64,000 nt of DNA from Paraburkholderia sp. CNPSo 3272 (GTDB lineage: Bacteria > Pseudomonadota > Gammaproteobacteria > Burkholderiales > Burkholderiaceae), in contig NZ_JAMBPQ010000009.1 of assembly GCF_024206495.1 (NCBI RefSeq), positions 172,601-236,600 of the forward strand, read 5' to 3'. The position numbers and the translations under genes are program-made. Below are positions 44,788 to 53,301 of the stretch, one piece after another; the stretch's first letter is position 1; each line of letters starts with the position of its first letter. The notes under the pieces are model-generated. The model did no database searches and was not told where the DNA came from. It was given only the letters and a program-made list of their open reading frames with translations.

Positions 44788-46680
44788 TCAAAACGCGAAG
44801 CAACTGCAACCCAGCGCGCCCCAGAACCCGTTCTGGTCCGATACCGGGGCGTTGCTGCTCCACGCCCGGCCATGCGCGTGCTGGTGAATGCCGCACAGGT
44901 TCACGCAAGCATCGCTGCACGACTGCGCGGGCACGGCGGCATGAAGCGCGGTTGCCGGCTTGTAGCGCGCATAGCTGCCGAATTCGGCCACGGGCGACCA
45001 CGACGGGCTCACCGGCAGCGCGGGCGGGCTCAGTGCGTCGAACTCCGCGGCGGCATAAACGATGCGTCCGCCCACGACCGTCAGCACCGAAGTCAGATGC
45101 TTGATCGACGCTTCCTCGATCGTGAAGAAGTCGTCGCTCAGCACGGCGAAGTCGGCAAACTGGCCCGGCACGAGTGCGCCCTTCCTGGTTTCGTCGTTCG
45201 AGAACCAGGCGCTTCCCACCGTGTAGCGGCGCAACGCTTCCATGCGCTCGAGCCGGTCGCGCTGCGCGTACATCGGCGTGCCGCCCACCGTGCGCCCCGA
45301 AACGAGCCAGTAGAGCGAAACGAAAGGGTTGTAGCTCGCCACGCGCGTGGCGTCCGTACCTGCGCCCACGGGCAGGCCCGCTTCCAGCATCTCGCGTACG
45401 GGTGGCGTGTGGGCCGCCGCTTCGGCGCCGTAGCGCGCGATGAAATACTCGCCCTGGTAGGCCATGCGATGCTGCACGGCAATGCCTCCGCCCAGCGCCG
45501 CAATCCGCTCGATGTTGCGATCCGAGATCGTTTCGCAATGGTCGAAGAACCAGCGCAGGCCGTTGAACGACGTGTCGGCGTTCACGCGCTCGAACACGTC
45601 GAGGAAGCGGCTGACCGACTCGTCGTAGGTCGCGTGCAAGCGCCACGGCCAACGGTTCTGCACCAGCAGGCGCACCACGCCTTCCAGTTCCTTCTCCATC
45701 TCCTCGGGCAGATCGGGGCGCGGCTCCAGGAAGTCCTCGAAGTCGGCGGCCGAAAAGACCAGCATTTCGCCCGCGCCATTGACCTTCAGGAAGTCGTCGC
45801 CTTCGCCGGGCCGCGTGGCCTTCACCCACCGCGCGAAGTCCTCGATCTCGCGCTTCGCATTCTGCGTGAAGAGGTTATAGGCAATGCGGATCGTGAGTTG
45901 CTCGCGGCGCGCGAGCTCCATGATGACGGCGTAGTCGTCGGGGTAGGCCTGGTAGCCGCCGCCCGCGTCGATCGCGCTCGTCACGCCGAGGCGGTTCAAC
46001 TCGCGCATGAACTGGCGCGAGGAATTCATCTGGTCGTCGATCGGCAGCTTGGGGCCCCTGGCAAGCGTGGCGTACAGCAGGCCCGCATTGGGTCGCGCGA
46101 TCAGCATGCCGGTGGGATTGCCGCGCCGGTCGCGCTGGATCTCGCCGCCCGGCGGATTGGGCGTGTCGCGCGTGTAGCCGACGGCGCGCAACGCCGCCGC
46201 GTTCAGCAACGCGGTGTCGTACAGGTGCAGGATGAATACCGGCGTGTCCGGCGCGACCGCGTTGAGTTCTTCAAGCGTGGGGCCGCGTTTTTCGGCGAAC
46301 TGGAATTCGTTCCAGCCGCCCACCACGCGCACCCATTGCGGCGCGGGCGTGCGCGCGACCTGCGCGCGCAGCATCTCCAGCGCGTCCTGCAACGAAGGCA
46401 CGCCGTCCCAGCGCAACTCCATGTTGAAATTCAGGCCGCCACGAATTACGTGCAAGTGCGAGTCATTCAGACCGGGAATCACCGTGCGGCCGTTGAGGTC
46501 GATACGGCGCGCGTCGTCGCGCGCCCATTGCATGACGTCGCGCTCGTTGCCGGACGCGACGATCTTGCCGTCGGCAACCGCGAGCGCCGTGACGAACGAG
46601 CGGCGCTCGTCCTGGGTCGCGATCTTGCCGTTGTAGATCACCAGGTCGGCAATACGCCGAGGTTGATCGGATGCGCTCAT
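44788..46680 (-). CDS. Amidohydrolase family protein (YtcJ-like), second copy with Cys/His-rich tail
   Basis: Protein of 630 residues closely similar along its length to the one at 498-2387. Shared points are DSHLHVIRGGLNFNMEL (H75, H77), the FDHCETISDR and QHRMAYQGEY segments, and GTDATRVASYNPF. The C-terminal 44 residues (bases 44788-44922) repeat the unusual tail: SCSDACVNLCG, then HQHAHGRAW, then GFWGALGCSCFAF. The ATG at 46680 has AGGAGAGC before it. CTGAA repeats lie 143-170 bases upstream. It follows the Tat hydrolase and the winged-helix regulator on the same strand. Substrate unknown. Confidence 0.9.
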   Translation of the reverse strand: MSASDQPRRIADLVIYNGKIATQDERRSFVTALAVADGKIVASGNERDVMQWARDDARRIDLNGRTVIPGLNDSHLHVIRGGLNFNMELRWDGVPSLQDALEMLRAQVARTPAPQWVRVVGGWNEFQFAEKRGPTLEELNAVAPDTPVFILHLYDTALLNAAALRAVGYTRDTPNPPGGEIQRDRRGNPTGMLIARPNAGLLYATLARGPKLPIDDQMNSSRQFMRELNRLGVTSAIDAGGGYQAYPDDYAVIMELARREQLTIRIAYNLFTQNAKREIEDFARWVKATRPGEGDDFLKVNGAGEMLVFSAADFEDFLEPRPDLPEEMEKELEGVVRLLVQNRWPWRLHATYDESVSRFLDVFERVNADTSFNGLRWFFDHCETISDRNIERIAALGGGIAVQHRMAYQGEYFIARYGAEAAAHTPPVREMLEAGLPVGAGTDATRVASYNPFVSLYWLVSGRTVGGTPMYAQRDRLERMEALRRYTVGSAWFSNDETRKGALVPGQFADFAVLSDDFFTIEEASIKHLTSVLTVVGGRIVYAAAEFDALSPPALPVSPSWSPVAEFGSYARYKPATALHAAVPAQSCSDACVNLCGIHQHAHGRAWSSNAPVSDQNGFWGALGCSCFAF

Positions 46681-46822
46681 CGACGCTCTCCTGTGTCTTG
46701 AGGGAGTTCTTTTGTCGTCCGAATTGCATGCAGCAGACTCGCACCGCACCGCATTCATCGCATCCGGAAAATCGTTGCGGTTTCAAGGACTTTGCAAGAA
46801 CCCCACTTTATGGAATCTGCAA

Positions 46823-46849
46823 CTGAAAGTCCTGTGTAAAACCTGAAGA
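46823..46849 (-). promoter_or_regulatory. CTGAA direct repeats upstream of the second amidohydrolase
   Basis: CTGAAAG at 46823 and CTGAAGA at 46843 are 20 bases apart (two turns), with a degenerate CTGTGTA at 46832 between them. They lie about 143-170 bases upstream of the amidohydrolase ATG in the same orientation as the repeats at 3628-3699 and 48103-48119. Confidence 0.45.
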
Positions 46850-46883
46850 CTTATGATGGCTTTTCTGAGCACGAGACGACGCA

Positions 46884-46919
46884 ATTCAAGCCACGCCGCA
46901 TAGGCGGCGCGGCTTGAAT
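46884..46919 (-). terminator. Hairpin downstream of the Tat hydrolase
   Basis: ATTCAAGCCACGCCGC (46884-46899) pairs with GCGGCGCGGCTTGAAT (46904-46919), a 16-bp stem with one wobble position and loop ATAG. It starts about 30 bases after the hydrolase stop (46951) on the minus strand. The T-run is short. It would separate the hydrolase from the amidohydrolase transcript. Confidence 0.6.
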
Positions 46920-46950
46920 CACTTTCCCTTCTGCTTCTCAGGCAGGATCG

Positions 46951-47943
46951 TCAGGCCTTGAGGAAGGCGAGCAGATCCGCGTTGACCTGATCGACGTGCG
47001 TGCTGCACATGCCGTGCGGCGCGCCCTGGTAGATCTTGAGCGTGGCGTTCTTGACGATCTTCGCCGAGAGCTTCGCCGAATCGTCGATCGGCACGATCTG
47101 GTCGTCGTCGCCGTGCAGGATCAGCGTGGGCACGCTGATCTTCTTCAGGTCGTCGGTGTAATCGACTTCCGAGAATTGCTTGATGCACTCGTACTGGCCT
47201 TTGATCGAACCGGCCATGCCTTCGCGCCAGAATTCCTGCACGAGACCTTGCGAGACCTTCGCGTTCGGGCGGTTGAAGCCGTAGAACGGCGTGGCGAGAT
47301 CGAGGTAGAACTGGGAGCGGTTCGCGGCCACCCCCGCGCGAATGCCGTCGAACACCGACATCGGCAGACCGTTCGGGTTGTTGGCCGTCTTCACCATGAT
47401 CGGCGGCACCGCGCCGATCAGCACGGCCTTGGCCACACGCTTTTCGCCGTGGCGGCCAATGTAGTGCGCAACTTCACCGCCGCCCGTCGAATGGCCCACG
47501 AGCATCGCGCCCTTCACGTCGAGCGCGTCGAGCACGGCGGCCAGGTCGTCGGCGTAGGTGTCCATGTCGTTGCCCTCGGAGGGCTGGCCCGAGCGGCCGT
47601 GCCCGCGGCGGTCATGGGCGATCACGCGGTAGCCCTGGTTCACGAGGAAGAGCATTTGCGCGTCCCAGGCGTCGGCGCACAGCGGCCAGCCGTGCGAGAA
47701 CACCACCGGCGTGCCCGTGCCCCAATCCTTGAAGTAGATCTGCGTGCCGTCCTTGGCGCTCACATAGTTGCCGCCATGATGATGGCCCGTGCCGTGCGCA
47801 TGCGCGGGCGCCCCGGTCGTGGCGGCCGCCGCGGCCGGCAGGCTCGACATGGCGACCATGGCGCCGGCCACGCCCGCGCCTGCGGAAAGGATGCGGCGGC
47901 GCGAGGTGAGAATGGTATTCGTATTGATTTGCTGCGTAGTCAT
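46951..47943 (-). CDS. Tat-exported alpha/beta hydrolase (chloroperoxidase-like)
   Basis: Protein of 330 residues. The N-terminus is a twin-arginine signal ([20 protein letters not shown]), followed by a His-rich linker ([12 protein letters not shown]). Then comes an alpha/beta-hydrolase fold of the non-haem haloperoxidase type: oxyanion segment FSHGWPL, nucleophile S152 (GHSTGGG), acid D280/D281 (HGDDDQIVP) and H310 (QGAPHGM). It acts outside the cytoplasm on esters or related compounds. Repeats of CTGAA lie 160-178 bases upstream. The winged-helix regulator gene is just upstream on the same strand. Confidence 0.92.
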   Translation of the reverse strand: MTTQQINTNTILTSRRRILSAGAGVAGAMVAMSSLPAAAAATTGAPAHAHGTGHHHGGNYVSAKDGTQIYFKDWGTGTPVVFSHGWPLCADAWDAQMLFLVNQGYRVIAHDRRGHGRSGQPSEGNDMDTYADDLAAVLDALDVKGAMLVGHSTGGGEVAHYIGRHGEKRVAKAVLIGAVPPIMVKTANNPNGLPMSVFDGIRAGVAANRSQFYLDLATPFYGFNRPNAKVSQGLVQEFWREGMAGSIKGQYECIKQFSEVDYTDDLKKISVPTLILHGDDDQIVPIDDSAKLSAKIVKNATLKIYQGAPHGMCSTHVDQVNADLLAFLKA

Positions 47944-48102
47944 GTGTTCTCCGTCGTTGCTTCGCCGCGGAAGGCCCGGGCGAGCTCACTGCGTTCAGGC
48001 TGATGAGCGATGGGCGCACAGACCCTGAAACGTCGAACGGTCTGCACCCCGATTTCGCTACCGCAGCTTAGCGACGCGGAAAAGCCATGTCTTTTGTGAA
48101 AC

Positions 48103-48119
48103 CTGAATAATCCTGAAAC
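48103..48119 (-). promoter_or_regulatory. CTGAA direct repeats upstream of the Tat hydrolase
   Basis: CTGAA occurs at 48103 and exactly 10 bases later at 48113 (ACCTGAATAA, TCCTGAAACC), with an inverted TTCAGA at 48125. The pair lies 160-178 bases upstream of the hydrolase ATG and matches the spacing of the blocks at 3628-3699 and 46823-46849. Confidence 0.45.
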
Positions 48120-48157
48120 CGCTCTTCAGAAAGCCGAGTGCGCGTGTTACCCACGCG

Positions 48158-51052
48158 CTACATGGCGTCGGCCATGTCGACGTCACGCAGCCCCGGCGTG
48201 TCGAGCTTGCGGCGCAGCGCGGCCAGCTTGCGCATTTCGGGCAGGCGCGGGCCTTCTCCCTGTTCTCCCTGCGCCGCTTGCTCGCCGCCGAAGCGCTCGA
48301 ACGGCGCGAGCAACGCATAGGCATCGCGAAGCGCGCCCTCCTGCACCATCGACTCGCCGAGATCGAGCGCCGCGCGCAGTTCGAACAGCCATGCGCCCTG
48401 CTCGCGTGCAAGCGCCATCGCTTGAGCAAGCTTGCGATGCCCCGCGTCGATGAGGCGCGCGCGCGTCTTGTCGCCTGAAGCGTAACCCGCCCGCGAACGC
48501 GCGAGGTGCACCTGGGCGCTTGCCCGCATCAGTTCGGCCTCAAACGCGTGGTCGCCATCCGCGGCAGTGCGCCGCTGCGCCTCGTCGATTGTCGCGAGCG
48601 CCTCGTCGAGCCGCCCTTCCAGCAACAACGCTTGCGCGAACGAAACCGTCAGGGCCGAGGTCAGCCTGCGGAATCCACGGGCCTCCAGGCTCGCCAACCC
48701 CGCTTCGAGCCGGGAAAGCCCTTCTTCGTGGCGGCCCGCCTCCAGCGCCAACTGGCCCGCGAGGCATTCGCCGTAGTCTTTCCACACTTCGAAACGGTTG
48801 AGCGCCGCTTGCGAGCGCAGCAACGCCAGATGGCTCGCCGCGAGGTCCGACTCCCCGCACGCCAGCGCAATGGGCACCGCCACGACCGCAAGCAGATGGC
48901 ACAGCGAAGGCTCGAGCATGTCCGCGCGCACGAGGTTGATCGCGCGTTCGATCAGGTCGAGCGCGAGCGCAGTTTCCCCCTGCATCCACGCGATGCGCGC
49001 GAGCGTGCCCGTGCCGAAGATGCGCGGATCGATGGCGAGGTCAGTGTCGGCGCGGCTTCGCGGCCCGCTCACCTCAAGCGACGCGAGCGCGCGCTCCAGC
49101 CGGTCGCGCGCCTGTTCGTGTTCGCCGAAGCAATGCAGCGATGCCGCCAGCGTCGCGCTCGCGCAGAGTTTTTGCCACGCCGAACCGCCCCGCAACGTGC
49201 GCGCCTCGAAACGCGTGGCGAAGCGCAGCGACGCATGAATGTCGCCCGCGGTCATGGCCGCATTCCACAGGCCCCACATGGCGCGCGTCTCGAAGATGGC
49301 GTCCGCGCAACCCGTGGCCCGATCCAGCACCCGGCGCCAGAGCGCGGCGGCGTCGGCCGCCGCGCCATCCGTCATCAGGAGCGCGGCCGCGTATGCGGAG
49401 CACACGCGCATTTCGCAGGTGGCGTCCACGGCGCCCTTGGGCAGCGCGTCGAGCGTTTCGAGCGCCCGATGGGCGCGCTCGCGGCATTCGTGCACCAGCG
49501 AGGCGTCGAGCAGCGTGCCCACCAGTGAGCCCGCCAGTGCCACACCCAGCGCCGCATCGCCATCGGATGAAAACGCCCAATCCCACGTGCTACGCGCCGC
49601 GTCGAGCGAGGAATGCGCTTGCGCACTCTTGCTTCGATGCGGCACGAGGGCCGAGCGATCTTCGATCTGGCGCTGCAAATAACGCAGATGGCGCTGCGCG
49701 ACGCGCTGGACCTCTCCTTCGTCGTGGAGTTTTTCCATTGCATAGGCGCGCGTCGACTCCGTGAGCCGGTAGAGCGCGATCGCACCATGAAACTCGACCG
49801 TGAGCAGCGATTTCGCGGCCAGTTCGCCGAGCGCCGTAATGGCCGCCGCGATCGGCACGCCAGGCTCGGTGGCCACGGCGCAAACCGCCTCGAAGGCGAA
49901 TGTGCCGGTGAAGAACGCGAGGCTGCGAAACAGCCCCTTTGCCTCCGCGTCGAGCAGCGCATAGCTCCAGTCGAAGGTGGCCCGCAAGGTCTGGTGGCGC
50001 GGTAGCGCAAGGCGCAAGCCGCCGCTCAAGAGATCGAGCCGGTCATCGAGCCGCGCCGCCACGCCTTCGATGCCGAGCGTCGCCACGCGCGCCGCCGCCA
50101 GTTCGATCGCGAGCGGCAAGCCCTCCAGTTGACGGCAGATGTCCGCCACCGCCCGGACACTGGCCTCGTCCCCCGCGCAACGCGGCGCGATATCACGCGC
50201 GCGCTGAAGAAATAGCTGAACCGCGCCATGATCGAGCATGGCTTCGACGGTATCTTCCGTAGCGGGCACGGCCAGCGGCTCGACCCGATAGACGGTCTCC
50301 GCGCGGATGGTGAGCGGCTCGCGGCTCGTGACGAGCACACGCAGCCAACGCGCATGAGCGACGAGATTTTCGACAAGCTCCGCGACTTCATCGACCACAT
50401 GCTCGGCGTTGTCGAGCACCAGCAGCACGCCTTCCGGCGGCATTCTCGCGAGCAGCGCGCGCGTGTCCTGCAAGACTTCCGCGGGGCCCACCTGAAGGGC
50501 CAGTGCCATCGTAGCGAGCATGGACTCGCGTGAATTCGCGGAGGCCAATTCGACGAAACAAACGGTATGGGCGAACTGCGCCTGCGCGACCTCGGCGACG
50601 CGAATCGCCAGCGCGGTCTTGCCGATGCCGCCTGCGCCGACGAGGGTGACGACGGCCGACTCCGCCAGCTTCGCGACCACGTTTTCGACATCCGCGTCGC
50701 GGCCCACCAGCGCGGTGGGGCGGCCCGGCAAATTCGAGGCGAGCGCGCCCTGCGGCGCCAGCGGCGCTTGAGGGATGAGAATATAACCGCGGCCCGTGAC
50801 AGTTTTAATCAGCTCGCGATCGGCCTCCAACGCCTTGCGCAACGCCGCGATGTGCACTTGCAGGCGGTTTTCCTCGACGATCTGGTCTGGCCAGACCGAG
50901 TCGATGATGTCGTCTTTGGTCACGATCGAGCCATTGGCCCGAAAGAGCACTTCCAGAATGTCGAACGCGCGCGCGCTTATACGCAACGGCAAGCCGTTGC
51001 GCAGAATCTCACGTTGCTCGAAATTCACGAGCAAGGCGCCAATTTTGATCAT
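48158..51052 (-). CDS. Winged-helix STAND-ATPase transcriptional regulator, full length
   Basis: Protein of 964 residues. Residues 1-95 are an OmpR-type winged helix (RAFDILEVLFRANGSIVTK, VENRLQVHIAALRKAL). An ATPase follows with Walker A GAGGIGKTA (139-147), Walker B LVLDNAEH (211-218), VTSREPLTIRA and GLPLAIELAAARVA. The rest (about 450-964) is a helical tetratricopeptide-like repeat region. It should sense a signal through ATP-driven assembly and bind DNA through the winged helix. Two genes downstream on the same strand carry CTGAA repeats in front of them, so it may regulate them. Shorter relatives are at 35469 and 56815. Confidence 0.92.
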   Translation of the reverse strand: MIKIGALLVNFEQREILRNGLPLRISARAFDILEVLFRANGSIVTKDDIIDSVWPDQIVEENRLQVHIAALRKALEADRELIKTVTGRGYILIPQAPLAPQGALASNLPGRPTALVGRDADVENVVAKLAESAVVTLVGAGGIGKTALAIRVAEVAQAQFAHTVCFVELASANSRESMLATMALALQVGPAEVLQDTRALLARMPPEGVLLVLDNAEHVVDEVAELVENLVAHARWLRVLVTSREPLTIRAETVYRVEPLAVPATEDTVEAMLDHGAVQLFLQRARDIAPRCAGDEASVRAVADICRQLEGLPLAIELAAARVATLGIEGVAARLDDRLDLLSGGLRLALPRHQTLRATFDWSYALLDAEAKGLFRSLAFFTGTFAFEAVCAVATEPGVPIAAAITALGELAAKSLLTVEFHGAIALYRLTESTRAYAMEKLHDEGEVQRVAQRHLRYLQRQIEDRSALVPHRSKSAQAHSSLDAARSTWDWAFSSDGDAALGVALAGSLVGTLLDASLVHECRERAHRALETLDALPKGAVDATCEMRVCSAYAAALLMTDGAAADAAALWRRVLDRATGCADAIFETRAMWGLWNAAMTAGDIHASLRFATRFEARTLRGGSAWQKLCASATLAASLHCFGEHEQARDRLERALASLEVSGPRSRADTDLAIDPRIFGTGTLARIAWMQGETALALDLIERAINLVRADMLEPSLCHLLAVVAVPIALACGESDLAASHLALLRSQAALNRFEVWKDYGECLAGQLALEAGRHEEGLSRLEAGLASLEARGFRRLTSALTVSFAQALLLEGRLDEALATIDEAQRRTAADGDHAFEAELMRASAQVHLARSRAGYASGDKTRARLIDAGHRKLAQAMALAREQGAWLFELRAALDLGESMVQEGALRDAYALLAPFERFGGEQAAQGEQGEGPRLPEMRKLAALRRKLDTPGLRDVDMADAM

Positions 51053-51617
51053 GGACGTTCCCTTGAGCCGCCGGACGGTGCGGCACGATCACTGCCAATT
51101 CTGACTAGTCGAGCTTGCCATCAAAGATCACACGACCGGATTGTAAGCAGGATGTAACGCGCGAGTCTTGAAGAAAAATGCACACCGGGCGGCGAGCGCG
51201 CTTTCCATGCCAACCCGCTTGAAGCAGGGAGTAAAATCATCGTATGCACCGCTTTGATGCAAAATTTGATGACTTTTGGACAAAACGGCTCCAACGCCGT
51301 CTTATCCGGCTTCCGAGACACATTAAAAATCAACGGGATGGATCCGGCTTAAGATGGGTCCGAACTGCGTCGCCACAAGGCCTGACTTGCCCCCGATTGC
51401 CTCCCATCCCAATCGAAATGGTTTATTGGACTGCATTTAACGTGGCTGCTCTAATTAAAAAACTTTAATCTTCAGACGTGTTTTAGCGCCCGCAACGCCA
51501 ATCGCGAGTTCCGATATAATCGCCCGAGTATTTTTGACTTATGGCGAATGCCGCGAGCGCGGTGACTTCACGCCGGTTGCGCCACCGTACGAGCCATTCC
51601 GCACGAGAATCCGCCCA
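51053..51617. other. 565-base intergenic region between two divergent regulator genes
   Basis: No convincing gene. It is less GC-rich than its surroundings. It has a TATAAT at 51515-51520, placed well as the -10 box of the AraC gene. ATCCGGCTT occurs twice, near 51305 and 51344, inside short imperfect inverted repeats. The leader of the 964-residue regulator also starts here. Open frames at 51121-51468 have no supporting signals. Confidence 0.45.
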
Positions 51618-52538
51618 ATGCAGCTCGCTAACGAAATCAGCCCGTCTCCCGCCGCTGCGCCAGTCAAGCGCGACGGGCTCGGCTGTACCGCGAGCCGGTT
51701 GCGCAAGGACCTGCATATCGGCAGCGGCGACCTCCAGATCTACCGAAAGGGCATGGACGACGCCCGGGCGGAGCGCGTCTCGACCGAGGCCTGCGATCGC
51801 GGCTTTCTGGCCGGCATTGCGTTGCAGGGCGGGCATCGGCGCAATCTCTTTCGCGGCGCACGCAGCGAAGAACGTCGCTTCGATTCGAGCTCGATTTATA
51901 TTCGCGATTTTTCCGAGCCGTATTCCGCTGAACTTCACGGCGATTTCGATTTCGTTCTCGTCGAGTTATCGCCCGAATTCCTCGCCCGTCTCGCCGACGA
52001 ACACGGCAGCCCCGTGATCCGCGGGCTCACCTGCTCGCCGCGGAAAAAAGACACTGTCCTCTATCACCTTGCGAGCGCGCTGGCTGCAACCACCGACACG
52101 TCCGGGCCGTTGAACAAGCTGTTCGTCGACCACGTCGGCCTGTGCATCGGCATCCATCTCGCGCGTCAATATGGCAACTTTGCGCATCACGAAGCGCAGT
52201 CCAAAGGGACGCTCACGCCCGCACAGGAAGCCCGGGCGAAGGAGCTTCTGCTGCTGCGCTCGGACAGCGGCAACTCGATCGCCGACATTGCGAGCGAGTG
52301 CAATCTCTCGCGCGCCTATTTCATTCGTGCGTTTGCGCGAACCACGGGTCGCACGCCGCATCAATGGTTGCTCGAACAGCGCATTACCGAAGCGCGCGTG
52401 CTGATCGAAACCACGGAAAAGTCGCTCGCAGAAATCGCCATGATCTGCGGCTTTTCGGATCAAAGTCACCTGAGCAGGGTGTTCCTCAAGATGTGCGGTG
52501 CGACGCCCGGCGCGTGGCGGCGCGCCGCCAGGACCTAG
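51618..52538 (+). CDS. AraC family transcriptional regulator
   Basis: Protein of 306 residues from the ATG at 51618; in-frame TTG starts upstream exist but add unlikely sequence. The C-terminal 100 residues hold two helix-turn-helix motifs: NSIADIASECNLSRAYFIRAF, TTGRTPHQWLLEQRITEARV, then SLAEIAMICGFSDQSHLSRVF. The N-terminal part is an unassigned sensing domain. It precedes the DsbA-like and FAD-monooxygenase genes by 121 bases on the same strand and may activate them. Confidence 0.9.
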   Translation: MQLANEISPSPAAAPVKRDGLGCTASRLRKDLHIGSGDLQIYRKGMDDARAERVSTEACDRGFLAGIALQGGHRRNLFRGARSEERRFDSSSIYIRDFSEPYSAELHGDFDFVLVELSPEFLARLADEHGSPVIRGLTCSPRKKDTVLYHLASALAATTDTSGPLNKLFVDHVGLCIGIHLARQYGNFAHHEAQSKGTLTPAQEARAKELLLLRSDSGNSIADIASECNLSRAYFIRAFARTTGRTPHQWLLEQRITEARVLIETTEKSLAEIAMICGFSDQSHLSRVFLKMCGATPGAWRRAART

Positions 52539-52659
52539 GGCCTGCTCGCACGCGGTAAGTTGCGCGCCACGCAATCTGGTGTTGCGCGGTCATGGCATTC
52601 TGTTCCCACGCCTTCCCGTATAGCCTCCATACGACGCATTTTTGTCTGGAGCACGTTTC

Positions 52660-53301
52660 GTGGAACGCACACAACTCGTACTTGCGTACGACTTCATATG
52701 CCCCTGGTGCTGGATCGGCCATCGCAACCTGAAGGCCGGCGCAAAGATAGCGGATTGCGAGAATCGCTACGACAACATCTTTTTGCCTTTCGAACTGAAC
52801 CCGGGAATGCCGCGTGGCGGCATGAACCGCCGCGCCTACCGCACGCGCAAGTTCGGCAGCCTCGCCCATTCGGACATGCTCGATGCGGCTGTGACGGCGG
52901 CAGGCGTGGCGGCCGATGTCCATTTCGACTTCAGCCGCATCGAACTCACGCCCAATACGCGCCTCGCCCATCGCCTGATCCATCACGCACTCGGCGCGGG
53001 CACGCCTGGGCAGGCCGAACAGCTCTACGACGCCATCTTCGGCGCGTACTTCGCGCAGGGCCGCGATATCGGCGAGCTCGACACGCTGGTGGATCTCGCG
53101 GCGAGCGAGGGCTTCGACGCCGAAGCGGCACGCACCTACCTCGACTCCGACGCGGGCGACATCGACGTCAAGGCCTCGCGCGCGAAAGCCGACGCACTCG
53201 GCATTCGCTCTGTCCCGACGATACTCGTCGACAAATTCATCGTGAACGGCGCACAACCACCGGTTGTTTTCGCCAAGGCGCTTCAAGGGAGATTCGCATG
53301 A
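52660..53301 (+). CDS. DsbA family (FrnE/2-hydroxychromene isomerase-like) oxidoreductase
   Basis: Protein of 213 residues starting at a GTG with a TGGAG site eight bases ahead. It has a thioredoxin fold with the CPWC redox motif (C14 and C17 in DFICPWCWIG) and a helical insert, the FrnE/HCCA-isomerase layout, ending RSVPTILVDKFIV with the cis-proline. There is no signal peptide, so it acts in the cytoplasm. Its stop overlaps the start of the FAD monooxygenase, so it probably protects, matures or assists that pathway. Confidence 0.88.
   Translation: MERTQLVLAYDFICPWCWIGHRNLKAGAKIADCENRYDNIFLPFELNPGMPRGGMNRRAYRTRKFGSLAHSDMLDAAVTAAGVAADVHFDFSRIELTPNTRLAHRLIHHALGAGTPGQAEQLYDAIFGAYFAQGRDIGELDTLVDLAASEGFDAEAARTYLDSDAGDIDVKASRAKADALGIRSVPTILVDKFIVNGAQPPVVFAKALQGRFA

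Noticed and set aside
44707..46701. Long plus-strand frame opposite the second amidohydrolase
   Set aside because: Arg/His-rich shadow sequence; the minus strand encodes a recognisable enzyme with a paralogue.
51121..51468. Small open frames between the two divergent regulator genes
   Set aside because: No ribosome sites, no conserved features; more likely promoter and leader DNA.
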